Assembly: GCF_001305575.3 (NCBI RefSeq)
Contig: NZ_CP012373.2
Span: 434,001 to 498,000 of the forward strand
DNA: 64,000 nt
Source of the DNA: Beggiatoa leptomitoformis
GTDB taxonomy: Bacteria > Pseudomonadota > Gammaproteobacteria > Beggiatoales > Beggiatoaceae
Direction: 5' to 3'
Shown here: piece by piece, positions 1 through 7,665 of the stretch
How positions within the stretch are numbered: the first letter of the stretch is position 1
Layout of the letters: every line of letters starts with the position of its first letter
Position numbers and translations under genes: made by a program
The notes under the pieces: model-generated
Told to the model about the DNA's origin: nothing
Seen by the model: only the letters and a program-made list of their open reading frames with translations
Databases searched by the model: none

Positions 1-513
1 AATAATGTTACCTTTTTACAAATTGGTGAGGCGACTAACAGCTCACAAACTTATAAACAACAAGTATTAGCAACGGTTGCCAATCTGCCCAATAAACAGC
101 ACATACATTTTTTAGGTTATCGGGTAAATATTGAAGATTATTTAAGTATTTGTGACATAGTTGTTATTGCTTCCATTGCAACAGAAGCCCAAACGCGGCT
201 AGTCTCGCAAGCCTTTTTAACGAAAACGGCAGTTGTTGCAACATTAACAGGCGGATTAGTTGAAATGATTGAACCTGAAAAAACAGGGTTGCTTTGCCCT
301 GCTAATTCCGCTACTGCACTGGCAGAGAGTACCATGCGCTTATTGCGGGATGCAGAATTGCGCGAGTATATTTGTGCAAATGCCTATCAACAAGCTCATC
401 AATATTGGACGTTTACACAGATGATGAATGGCATGTTAGCAAGTTATCAACACGCCTTTGTTGCCAACAAAAAATTACAGCTTGCCCAAGCAATTAACTA
501 TGCAACCAGTTAG
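1..513 (+). CDS. Glycosyltransferase family 1/4, C-terminal part (5' end outside window)
   Basis: The open frame enters from the left edge and ends with TAG at 513, giving the last 170 residues. The segment reads as the second Rossmann domain of a GT-B glycosyltransferase: a strand ending in FLGY, an IEDYLSICDIVVIAS stretch, then GGLVEMIEPEKTGLLCPAN, which matches the nucleotide-sugar binding E-x7-E-like region of GT4 enzymes (GG..E.i....tGll...). Such enzymes move a sugar from a nucleotide donor to a lipid or polysaccharide acceptor at the cytoplasmic face of the membrane. Donor and acceptor cannot be told from this part. Its operon partners lie upstream, outside the window; a GC-rich hairpin follows its stop. 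Confidence 0.85.
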   Translation, partial: NNVTFLQIGEATNSSQTYKQQVLATVANLPNKQHIHFLGYRVNIEDYLSICDIVVIASIATEAQTRLVSQAFLTKTAVVATLTGGLVEMIEPEKTGLLCPANSATALAESTMRLLRDAELREYICANAYQQAHQYWTFTQMMNGMLASYQHAFVANKKLQLAQAINYATS

Positions 514-540
514 GCTGTTGGGAAGTTTGAATCGTGTAAG

Positions 541-557
541 GTGGGGCATTGCCCCAC
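541..557. repeat. Short perfect palindrome after glycosyltransferase gene
   Basis: GTGGGGC-ATT-GCCCCAC forms a 7-bp perfect stem with a 3-nt loop, 27 bases after the glycosyltransferase stop. It may act as a terminator, but no T-run follows. Similar palindromes with related sequence lie at 5107-5125 and 11919-11935, so it may belong to a dispersed REP-like family. Confidence 0.5.
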
Positions 558-641
558 TAGCCTTAATTTAAAGATAAATACCAACAAAAACGCAAAACCC
601 ACGCATTTACTAAATCCAATCGTATATCACAGTTGTTGTGT

Positions 642-657
642 GAATTGTGGTTCAGAC
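642..657. repeat. Solo right end of the 114-bp palindromic repeat
   Basis: GAATTGTGGTTCAGAC is identical to the right end of the repeat units found at 4096-4554 and 4967-5080. The rest of the unit is absent, so this is a truncated copy, lying just past the 3' end of the small gene on the minus strand. Confidence 0.55.
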
Positions 658-658
658 A

Positions 659-958
659 CTACGATACATTCCCATTATAAACGCAGAGCAAATAAGCGGC
701 AGCACCTGCTGAACCTAGCGTTGTATCACTCACATGATGCCCTGCACTATCAAATACTTGTCCTTGTGTATCCACGCAACCAATAACATGATTATGTGCA
801 TCATAAACATTGCCATCTGTGCCTGCGTGTCCCAGTAAATCATTATGGGTATTGGTCACATTACCATTATGAATATCAGCAACATGAGTCGTGTTACCAT
901 CGTGATGAGAATAAATCCAGCCGTCTTGGTCAATGGTTGTATAGGGGTCGCTATTCAT
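659..958 (-). CDS. Small Gly/Asp/His-rich repeat protein (beta-flower-like)
   Basis: The protein has 99 residues. The start chosen is the ATG at 958, because GGGAGG sits 6 bases upstream on the coding strand; an upstream in-frame start would add 20 hydrophobic residues with no ribosome site. It is built from short repeats of the form dG-x-V/I-x-D/S..., for example TDGNVYDAHNHVIGCVDTQG, followed by QVFDSAGHHV. This resembles the small bacterial four-fold beta-flower proteins, in which each repeat gives a two- or three-stranded blade. No signal peptide is seen with this start. The C-terminus becomes hydrophobic (GAAAYLL). Function is unknown. It is a single gene between the glycosyltransferase and the large coiled-coil gene. 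Confidence 0.65.
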   Translation of the reverse strand: MNSDPYTTIDQDGWIYSHHDGNTTHVADIHNGNVTNTHNDLLGHAGTDGNVYDAHNHVIGCVDTQGQVFDSAGHHVSDTTLGSAGAAAYLLCVYNGNVS

Positions 959-1069
959 CGTAAACCTCCCAAAATAATTAAATGATAAAACCAGATAGTA
1001 AATGACTTGATTCAGCAAGTTTTACAATTATGATATGTAGCTACTACGCTCAATAACAAGGGGTTTTAT

Positions 1070-3994
1070 ATGACGCTATATCTTCCTTCTCCAGATGGGA
1101 TTAAAAAAAAATTTTTTCAAAAGCTTTGGGGTGGTATGAAGTCCATTTTTACGCCACAAGCATATGTTGCCGATAAAAATCAAGAAACACAGTTTTATTT
1201 AGAAGCCAGTCGTCAAGCGCAAAATCAGCAATTACATGAAGAACGTCAAGCCTTGCAGAAAGCTGAAATGCAGTTGCGAGCATGGCAACATCAAAGCAAT
1301 TTAGACTTTCAAGCAGAACAGCAGGAAGCACAACGTTTATTAACGTTGCAAGAAGGTGAGCGTAATCGAGCGATGATGCGCGAATTAGAAGAATTACGAC
1401 AAGATTTTCAAGCGCACGAAAATCAATTAAGTCGTGAACATAGTTTAAAAGTTGAAGAATTCCGCGCAAATATGCAACGTTGGGTGATTACTGAGCAGAA
1501 AGCAACACAATTACGACTTAAAGAAATTGATGTGCAACTTGCGCGGGAATTGCGTTTGTTTGACCGTGAAACGGCATTAGGCAATATTCGCGAGCAACGA
1601 CGTTTACAAAATTTGCCGATTTGTGTTACAGCTGACCAGTTGTTAAGCAGTTCTGAGTTTATTTCTCCGTTGCATGTGTTTATTTCTCCACCACGTTTGC
1701 GGGCGGAGCGGGTGGCTCATGCCTCGACAGTGGAGGAAAAAGACCCAACGCGCTTGTTACCGCCGATGGAAACGCATTTAGCGACAAAATTGCGGGCGTT
1801 TTTTCAGCGTTATAACGAGCAACAACGTCCCGTTGGTTTGGTCAGTGGCGCGTGGATGAGCAAGACTTTGTATGGTGATGCAGCCGCATTACAAGTGTTT
1901 ACCGAGTTAAAAACGGAGGCGGTGTTAATTTTAGAATCCAGTTTAGAAGGCTATACCTTTACGTTAAATTATGCGTTTTGGGGGATGAATTGGGATAAAC
2001 CGCGTTATAACACGGCTTTGTCTTTGAATTGGCGTGAAACTTTGTTCGATTTGGTGAAAGTTCGGACATTGGAATGGCAAGAAAAACAGCAGGGTAAAAC
2101 CCCGCAACAGATAGAAGAGTTGTATGGTAAAGCGCGGGTTGAACAGTATTTGAATAATGTGAAGATTATGGAACGGGAGCGGGTTTGTCTTGAGGAAGGG
2201 ATTGATTTAACCGATATTGACCGCCCGTATTTTGTGATTGAGAAAGATTATAATACCTTGATTGCGTTGTTAATTGCTTATCAATGTATTTTTTCAGGGT
2301 TGTTGGCAGATGAGTATTATTTGTTGCATGTGCCAGTCGAGAAGCGTCGTCCGCCGTTGTTACCGAGTTTGTTGGCGCAGTTACCTCAATTATTGTCCGC
2401 GAATGATTCGGGTTTAAATGTAGAAATTCCAAGCGAATCGTTACAAGAGATTGCGTCGATTATTGTGGATTTTTACGAACGTTTATATGCGCAATTAGCC
2501 CAGCAAGAGCCTGCTTGGATGCCTGAGTTGTATTTAGAATTGGCTGAAAGTTTGGCAGTGTTGGATGACAAAAATAGTGCAAAACGGCAGTTAGAATGCG
2601 CATTAAGTGCGTTTGTGCAGTTACGTCATGGTGACAGTGTGCAAACGGTTGTGATGGCAAATGATGTTGCTTATTTTCAACGGGTTAATGCGTGTTTTCA
2701 AGCCATTGGAGAAAATCAGTATTTTGATATTGTGACGATTTGTTATCAGCGCGGTTTGCAAGCCTTAGCGATTGCTAAAGAAGCGCAGGCAGTTATTGAT
2801 TTTTCGCAGGTGATTGAAATAAATCCTCAGTTTATAGATGCTTATTTTCAGCGTGGACTTGCACAACATTTGTTAGGGTTATATCCGCAAGCAGTTGAAG
2901 ATTTTTCACAGGTGCTTGAGTTAGATACGCAATCAGCAGAAGCCTATTATCAATGTGGACGGGCTTATGATGAATTAGGCGCGAATGAACCTGAAGTTTA
3001 TTATCCATTAGCGATTGAAGATTTTGAAAAATGTTTGCAGTTGAATCCACAGCATCCGCAGGCAGGGCATGATTTGCGCGTGGTGCAGGCTTCTTGGAAG
3101 CGTTATAACAGTGAAGTGGAACGGAAACAGCGGGAACAAGCACGATTAGCGGAAGAAGCGCGAATTCGGCAGGAAGCTGAGAAGCAGGAGCGTCTGGAAC
3201 GGGAGCGGAAAGAGCAAGAGGAGCAAGAACGGATTCGACGGGAAAAAGGTATTGCTCGTACTTTTTCAACGGTGAAAGAAGGTCAGTCAGGGGAGTTTAC
3301 GGTTTATGAGAAAACCTTTGATGTAAATGGTACGGAATTAGTGATGGTATATGTACCAGCGGGCGAGTTTATAATGGGTTCGAATAATGGGTCTAGTGAT
3401 GAAAAACCTGTGCATAAAGTCAAGATAGAAAAAGCGTTTTACATGGGAAAATATCCAGTGACGCAAGCGCAATGGCAAGCAGTGATGGGAAATAATCCAT
3501 CGAATTGGAAAGGAGACAATTTGCCAGTTGAGCGTGTGCGTTGGGAAAATTGTATAGCGTTCTGCGAAAAGCTCTCAAAATTATCAGGGAAAACGATACG
3601 TTTACCAAGCGAAGCGGAATGGGAATATGCGTGTCGAGCGGGGACAACAACAGCTTATTGGTGGGGCGGTAATATGGACGGCAACCGTTGTTGGTATGGT
3701 GAAAATTCAGGGGAAACAACGCACCCTGTGGATGAAAAAGTGAACGCGCATACAAATCCGTTTGGGCTGTGTGATATGTCGGGAAATGTATGGGAATGGA
3801 CACACTCGGATTATACAAGTGGATATGATGGAAATGAGCTGGCTTTATCAGAAAATACTAGTAAAAACAAGACGTTGCGTGGTGGCTCTTGGAACTACAA
3901 TGCCGATTTCACCCGTTCTGCTAACCGTTACTACTACGAACCTTCGTATTTGAACCTCATTATAGGCTTCCGTGTTGTTCTTATTTCCCCCTAG
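1070..3994 (+). CDS. Coiled-coil / TPR protein with C-terminal FGE-fold (CLec) domain, likely DGR target
   Basis: The protein has 974 residues; AAGGGG lies just before the ATG. Residues ~45-190 form a long charged coiled coil. The middle part (~200-530) is unrecognised. TPR-like helices occupy ~530-680 (pattern A..dF..v.e.np....ay..RG.a). A second Glu/Arg coiled coil spans ~685-735. The FGE/SUMF1 domain runs from ~750 to the end: VPAGEFIMGS, YPVTQAQWQAVMG, RLPSEAEWEYACRAG, GNVWEWTHSDY and a final RGGSW...IGFRVV block. The last block has no cysteine, and catalytic FGE needs cysteines there, so this is probably a ligand-binding C-type-lectin fold rather than an enzyme. There is no signal peptide, so it is probably cytoplasmic. 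The tail has the look of a diversified DGR variable region. Confidence 0.85.
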   Translation: MTLYLPSPDGIKKKFFQKLWGGMKSIFTPQAYVADKNQETQFYLEASRQAQNQQLHEERQALQKAEMQLRAWQHQSNLDFQAEQQEAQRLLTLQEGERNRAMMRELEELRQDFQAHENQLSREHSLKVEEFRANMQRWVITEQKATQLRLKEIDVQLARELRLFDRETALGNIREQRRLQNLPICVTADQLLSSSEFISPLHVFISPPRLRAERVAHASTVEEKDPTRLLPPMETHLATKLRAFFQRYNEQQRPVGLVSGAWMSKTLYGDAAALQVFTELKTEAVLILESSLEGYTFTLNYAFWGMNWDKPRYNTALSLNWRETLFDLVKVRTLEWQEKQQGKTPQQIEELYGKARVEQYLNNVKIMERERVCLEEGIDLTDIDRPYFVIEKDYNTLIALLIAYQCIFSGLLADEYYLLHVPVEKRRPPLLPSLLAQLPQLLSANDSGLNVEIPSESLQEIASIIVDFYERLYAQLAQQEPAWMPELYLELAESLAVLDDKNSAKRQLECALSAFVQLRHGDSVQTVVMANDVAYFQRVNACFQAIGENQYFDIVTICYQRGLQALAIAKEAQAVIDFSQVIEINPQFIDAYFQRGLAQHLLGLYPQAVEDFSQVLELDTQSAEAYYQCGRAYDELGANEPEVYYPLAIEDFEKCLQLNPQHPQAGHDLRVVQASWKRYNSEVERKQREQARLAEEARIRQEAEKQERLERERKEQEEQERIRREKGIARTFSTVKEGQSGEFTVYEKTFDVNGTELVMVYVPAGEFIMGSNNGSSDEKPVHKVKIEKAFYMGKYPVTQAQWQAVMGNNPSNWKGDNLPVERVRWENCIAFCEKLSKLSGKTIRLPSEAEWEYACRAGTTTAYWWGGNMDGNRCWYGENSGETTHPVDEKVNAHTNPFGLCDMSGNVWEWTHSDYTSGYDGNELALSENTSKNKTLRGGSWNYNADFTRSANRYYYEPSYLNLIIGFRVVLISP
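3881..3994 (+). other. Candidate DGR variable region (VR) at 3' end of the CLec gene
   Basis: Codons 938-974 keep an invariant frame (RGGSWN...RSANR...IGFRVV) while the positions between are Y, F, YYY, S, Y, L, L, I. These are the positions that in DGR targets of this fold usually read N or D from adenine-rich AAC codons in the template. Several codons here (TAC, TTC, CTC, ATT) differ from AAC mainly at adenine positions. The conserved tail GGCTTCCGTGTTGTT would be the 3' anchor. No reverse transcriptase gene or template copy was seen in this window, so any DGR would act on it from elsewhere. Confidence 0.5.
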
Positions 3995-4064
3995 GATTCT
4001 TTACTCTTTATGCTTTTAATCTTTTACCCTTTTAATCTTTAAGGATGTTAATCTTTTTTCTGAG

Positions 4065-4095
4065 TCCCCCCTTGCGGGGGATCGCGATATTTTTT
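4065..4095 (+). terminator. Probable terminator of the CLec gene
   Basis: TCCCCC-CTTGC-GGGGGA (4065-4081) is a 6-bp GC stem. It is followed, after TCGCGATA, by a run of T at 4089-4095. It lies 70 bases past the stop codon and directly in front of the repeat array. Confidence 0.5.
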
Positions 4096-4554
4096 GTCTG
4101 AACCGCAATTCACACAATTTCCATAATTAACACAATTTAAACACAATTGTTTTTATCTTCTTGTATTAGTTGAGGTAATTATGTTAATTATGCGAATTGT
4201 GGTTCAGACAGTCTGAACCGCAATTTACTTAATTTCCATAATTAACACAATTTAAAGGCAATTATTTTTATCTTTTTGTATTAATTAAGGTAATTGTGTT
4301 AATTATGCAAATTGTGGTTCAGACAGTCTGAACCGCAATTTACTTAATTTCCATAATTAACACAATTTAAAGGCAATTATTTTTATCTTTTTGTATTAAT
4401 TAAGGTAATTGTGTTAATTATGCGAATTGTGGTTCAGACAGTCTGAACCGCAATTCACTCAATTTCCATAATTAACATAATTTAAAGACAATTATTTTTA
4501 TCTTTTTGTATTAATTAAGGTAATTGTGTTAATTATGCGAATTATGGTTCAGAC
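4096..4554. repeat. Four tandem copies of a 114-bp palindromic repeat (period 115 bp)
   Basis: Copies lie at 4096-4209, 4211-4324, 4326-4439 and 4441-4554, each separated by a single A. Every unit starts GTCTGAACCGCAATT and ends AATTGTGGTTCAGAC (AATTATGGTTCAGAC in copy 4), so the ends are inverted repeats with one or two mismatches. Inner TAATTAACAC/TGTTAATTA segments also pair, so the whole unit can fold into one long hairpin around an AT-rich centre. The copies differ by only a few bases. No open frame is present. This fits a MITE-like or REP/BIME-like element multiplied in tandem. Confidence 0.9.
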
Positions 4555-4590
4555 AATCAAACAATCAAACAATCACGGATACTATAACTT

Positions 4591-5001
4591 ATGCTTAATC
4601 CCAACTACGACCCGCTGACTTATAAAATTATCGGTTGTGCAATGGAAGTACATAAAATAATGGGAAACGGTTTCCAAGAAGTCATTTATCAACGTTGTTT
4701 AACCATAGAAATGCAAAAACAAGGGTTAATCTTTTCCCGTGAATATGAAATGAAAATTTATTATGACAATATCGAAGTAGGCACTCGGCGCGTTGATTTC
4801 TTTGTAGAAAATCAAATCATGGTTGAACTCAAAGCAATTATAAAACTCGAAGATGTTCATCTTGCACAAGCAATGAACTATTTAGAAGCCTATCAAGTTC
4901 CTATCGGCTTATTAATTAATTTTGGTGCAAAAAGTTTAGAATTTAAAAAAGTACATAATAAAAAATGTCTGAACCGCAATTCACTCAATTTCCATAATTA
5001 A
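4591..5001 (+). CDS. GxxExxY family protein
   Basis: The protein has 136 residues. The family-defining G-x-x-E-x-x-Y motif is present (GFQEVIY, residues ~31-37), followed by VDFFVENQIMVELKA (~71-85), a D...E-x-K arrangement like the PD-(D/E)xK nuclease core, and GLLINFGAKSLEFKKV near the end. The biochemical role of the family is not settled; a nuclease-like fold is an inference. The final dozen residues (CLNRNSLNFHN) are encoded by the left end of a 114-bp palindromic repeat (from 4967), so the native C-terminus has been replaced by repeat sequence. The gene is bracketed by four copies upstream and one downstream. No strong ribosome site precedes the ATG. Confidence 0.85.
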   Translation: MLNPNYDPLTYKIIGCAMEVHKIMGNGFQEVIYQRCLTIEMQKQGLIFSREYEMKIYYDNIEVGTRRVDFFVENQIMVELKAIIKLEDVHLAQAMNYLEAYQVPIGLLINFGAKSLEFKKVHNKKCLNRNSLNFHN

Positions 5002-5080
5002 CACAATTTAAAGACAATTATTTTTATCTTTTTGTATTAATTGGGATAATTGTGTTAATTATGCGAATTGTGGTTCAGAC
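4967..5080. repeat. Fifth copy of the 114-bp palindromic repeat, overlapping the GxxExxY stop
   Basis: The unit starts GTCTGAACCGCAATTC and ends GAATTGTGGTTCAGAC, in the same orientation as the upstream array. It supplies the last codons and the TAA of the GxxExxY gene. Confidence 0.9.
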
Positions 5081-5216
5081 AAAAAGAATATTAACTTTTA
5101 AATCTAGTGGGGTGTGCCACCCTACGTAACTATATAGCAACACTTCATTATTTGGTAGTGCTAAAGAGAAAGTGATATTAAAATAAGAAAACAGAAGAAA
5201 GAGAAGAGTCCCTAAA

Positions 5217-5516
5217 ATGCTAACCTGCCCAAGCTGTAAAGCGACACACATCGTGAAATACGGAAAAACCCGCACAGGGACACAAAACTACAAATGTCGC
5301 GAATGCGGACGACGATTTGTAGAACAACCCACCAAGAAATACATAAGCCAAGAGACTTGGGCACAGGTGGACAAGCTATTAAAAGAAAAACTTTCACTGA
5401 GAGGAATAGCCCGTGTTACGGGAATCTCAGGCACATGGCTACAACATTATGTCAATGGTTTGTATGCGCAACAAAGACTAGAACAAGCCGTTAAAAAAAA
5501 GGACAGTTGCGCTTAG
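5217..5516 (+). CDS. insA: IS1-family InsA-like protein (zinc finger and HTH)
   Basis: The protein has 99 residues. A zinc-ribbon is formed by CPSC (4-7) and CREC (28-31), followed by a helix-turn-helix (LSLRGIARVTGISGTWLQHYV), the DNA-binding half of IS1 transposase. The zero frame ends at TAG 5514-5516. Near its end A8 at 5493-5500 offers a -1 slip into the downstream frame, as is known for IS1, where the fused InsAB' protein is the transposase and free InsA acts as repressor. Confidence 0.9.
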   Translation: MLTCPSCKATHIVKYGKTRTGTQNYKCRECGRRFVEQPTKKYISQETWAQVDKLLKEKLSLRGIARVTGISGTWLQHYVNGLYAQQRLEQAVKKKDSCA

Positions 5517-5920
5517 AATGCGATGAGATGTGGTCATTTGTTGGGCAGCGTCGCCAGAAAGTGTGGGTATGGTTAGCGTTGGATAGAGACTCACGAGAGG
5601 TTGTCGGGATTGCCTTTGGGAAGCGAGATGTTGAGGGAGCGCAAGCACTCTGGGATTCACTCCCAGCGGTATATCGGCAATGTGCAGTCTGTTACACCGA
5701 CTTCTGGGAAGCGTACCAGAAAGTTCTTCCGAGTAAACGGCATCAAGCAGTAGGGAAGGAGACGGGGCTGACCAATCATATAGAGCGATTTAATAATACG
5801 TTAAGACAGCGTGTCAGTCGTTTAGTGAGGAAAACCTTATCTTTCTCCAAGAAAATAGAAAATCACATTGGGGCTACTATTTTTTTCATTAATGATTATA
5901 ACAAATCACTGCTTCTTTAG
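5507..5920 (+). CDS. insB: IS1-family InsB-like catalytic frame (expressed by -1 frameshift)
   Basis: The frame lies -1 to insA and continues through the A8 run at 5493-5500; translation of the fusion would give ...KKGQLRLECDEMW. The TTG at 5507 is only a nominal start. The DDE triad is visible: D in ECDEMWSFVG, D in YTDFWEAY and E in NHIERFNNTLRQR. The stop at 5918-5920 lies inside the right inverted repeat. The frame is not damaged, so the element may be active. Confidence 0.9.
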   Translation: MRLECDEMWSFVGQRRQKVWVWLALDRDSREVVGIAFGKRDVEGAQALWDSLPAVYRQCAVCYTDFWEAYQKVLPSKRHQAVGKETGLTNHIERFNNTLRQRVSRLVRKTLSFSKKIENHIGATIFFINDYNKSLLL

Positions 5921-5929
5921 CACTACCCA

Positions 5930-7282
5930 TTATTTTAATAACCACATGGTTGCTAACCCTAAAAAAGCAGCAAAACCAACAATATCCGTTACAGTGGTTA
6001 AAATAACCCCACCTGCCAGTGCAGGGTCTATTGATAATTTTTTTAAAATCAAGGGTAATAACATACCCGAGAAAGCAGCGAAAAATAGATTAATAACAAT
6101 AGCCGCACCAATCACCAAACCCAGTTTAAAACTTCCAAACCATATCATGGCTACAACGCCTACAACAACCGCCCAAACCAGCCCATTTAATACACCTACA
6201 GCAACTTCTTTCTTTAATAGCCAAAAAGCATTGGCATTACTCACTTTACCTAATGCCATCCCGCGAATCATCACCGTTAGTGTTTGCGTGCCTGCAATCC
6301 CACCCATGCTGGCAACAATTGGCATAAGCACGGCAAGTGCCACAATTTGTGATAATGCACCTTCAAATTGTCCTATGACATAGGAAGCTAAAAAAGCCGT
6401 AAGTAGGTTAATGCCTAACCAGACTGCACGCGCCCATGCGGTGCTAAGGGTAGAGGCAAACATATCATCTTCTTCATCTAAACCCGCGCGGTGTAATAAG
6501 GTGCGGTCGGATTCTTCGCGGATTACATCTAAAATATCATCTACCGTAATCCGTCCTATCAGCGTTGTATCTTGGTCTATAACGGGTACGGAGATAAAAC
6601 CATGTTGTTCAAACAGTAATGCGACTGCTTGCGAAGGCATATTGACAGGAATAGGCATGATTTGCGTGGACATAATGTCTTCAACCAATAAATCAGGGTC
6701 ATTGGTCACAATGTCGGCTAAAAACAGCATTCCACGATAGTGATTATCGGCATTAACGACAAATAAAGCATCAGTTTTATCAGGTAGTTCTACATGACGA
6801 CGTAAATAGCGCAAAATGACTTTTAATGATAAATCCCCTCTAACCGTTAAGGTGTCGACGTTCATTAAACCGCCTGCACTGTTTTCATCATAAAACAATA
6901 CTTTAGAGAGCTGTTGACGATGTTCTTCATCCATCGCCATTAATACTTGCTCTACCCGTTGTTCTGATAAACTTTGGAGCAGGTCGACTGCATCATCGGT
7001 GTCCATTTCAGTGGTTGCGGCGGCGACTTCTTCCGCACCCATCCGATGAATGAGTTCGGCGCGTTCTGCATCGTGCATATAAGACAGTACTTCAGCACGG
7101 TCAAACTCGGTCGATTTCCACACAACAACACGTTGTTTTGTAGGGAGAGATTCTAAAAAGCGGGCAATATCGCTCGGATGTGCTTCTGCTAATAACTCAT
7201 TAAGCTCGTCAAATGAGGCTTTTTGCCATGCGTTATAGAGTTCTTCTAGGGTTACGGGCGTTGTTTTTGGTAATGTTTCCAT
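5930..7282 (-). CDS. mgtE: Magnesium transporter MgtE
   Basis: The protein has 450 residues, the usual length. It has the cytosolic superhelical N-domain (~20-130, with SDIARFLESLP), two CBS domains (~135-255, with SVPVIDQ and GRITVDDILDVI), a connecting helix, and five membrane segments from ~275 on, including the pore motif SMGGIAGTQTL. MgtE is a homodimeric Mg2+ channel of the inner membrane whose CBS/N gates close when cytosolic Mg2+ is high. AGGA lies before the ATG. The stop codon sits within the 8-bp target duplication of the neighbouring IS1 element, so the protein is unchanged, but transcription now runs into the IS. Confidence 0.96.
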   Translation of the reverse strand: METLPKTTPVTLEELYNAWQKASFDELNELLAEAHPSDIARFLESLPTKQRVVVWKSTEFDRAEVLSYMHDAERAELIHRMGAEEVAAATTEMDTDDAVDLLQSLSEQRVEQVLMAMDEEHRQQLSKVLFYDENSAGGLMNVDTLTVRGDLSLKVILRYLRRHVELPDKTDALFVVNADNHYRGMLFLADIVTNDPDLLVEDIMSTQIMPIPVNMPSQAVALLFEQHGFISVPVIDQDTTLIGRITVDDILDVIREESDRTLLHRAGLDEEDDMFASTLSTAWARAVWLGINLLTAFLASYVIGQFEGALSQIVALAVLMPIVASMGGIAGTQTLTVMIRGMALGKVSNANAFWLLKKEVAVGVLNGLVWAVVVGVVAMIWFGSFKLGLVIGAAIVINLFFAAFSGMLLPLILKKLSIDPALAGGVILTTVTDIVGFAAFLGLATMWLLK

Positions 7283-7665
7283 AGCGTCCTACGGCTAAAA
7301 ATTGGTAGGTTAAGTAAAGTCTGTCATTTCAAGATGACGCAGTTTTTATGGGATGCGTTTTAGATAAAATGCGGTTGTTATCCGTTTTATTATGCGTGTG
7401 AATGAATATTTCGCAATGCGGGAAAATCAGGATAGGGGAAAATCTCGTGTGAATTGTAATCAATCAGGTTAGACTCAACACGTTTTATTCACACAACTTT
7501 TAACAAACCGTTTACAATGCGTAAATAGCGAAGACTCGCGTAATGTGTTGTGGGTGCGAATTTATTCGTATAAATGAGGGGGAGATTAACCCCGTTTATC
7601 CCTATCCATTATTCGTGTACTTATCCACATTGGCATCATTTAATTAAAACTAAGAGTTTGCAACA
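7283..7665. other. Divergent intergenic region between mgtE and enoyl-CoA hydratase gene
   Basis: This is 383 bases of AT-rich DNA without a gene. It must hold promoters for both flanking genes. A single TTATCCACA (7621-7629) matches the DnaA box consensus, but it is alone. No Mg-sensing leader or other riboswitch was recognised. Confidence 0.5.

Larger units (their letters stand above)
5154..5927 (+). mobile_element. IS1-family insertion sequence, apparently intact (774 bp)
   Basis: The ends are perfect 14-bp inverted repeats, GGTAGTGCTAAAGA at 5154-5167 and its complement at 5914-5927. Both sides are flanked by the same 8 bases, CATTATTT (5146-5153 and 5928-5935), a clear target duplication. 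Inside are an InsA-like and an InsB-like frame joined by a slippery A8 run. The length matches IS1 (about 770 bp). The duplicated target contains the TAA stop of mgtE, so that gene keeps its end. Intact ends and duplication suggest a recent insertion. Confidence 0.93.

Noticed and set aside
541-786. Open frame on the plus strand (81 codons)
   Set aside because: It runs antisense through the small beta-flower-like gene, which has a good ribosome site and a regular repeat pattern; the plus frame has low-complexity His/Asn content and no family.
3995-4590. Search for a DGR template repeat or reverse transcriptase next to the CLec gene
   Set aside because: The downstream 600 bases hold only the palindromic repeats; nothing resembles the variable region with adenines restored, and no reverse transcriptase motif (YxDD) gene is present in the window.
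4096-5080. Tandem repeats with spacers, considered as a CRISPR array
   Set aside because: Units are 114 bp, themselves palindromic, separated by one base; there are no unique spacers and no cas genes.
5868-6383. 171-codon plus-strand frame
   Set aside because: It is antisense to mgtE, which has full domain structure; the composition is that of a shadow frame.
7621-7629. TTATCCACA, a perfect DnaA box
   Set aside because: It is single, with no cluster, no AT-unwinding element and no dnaA/dnaN/gidA nearby, so it is not an origin.
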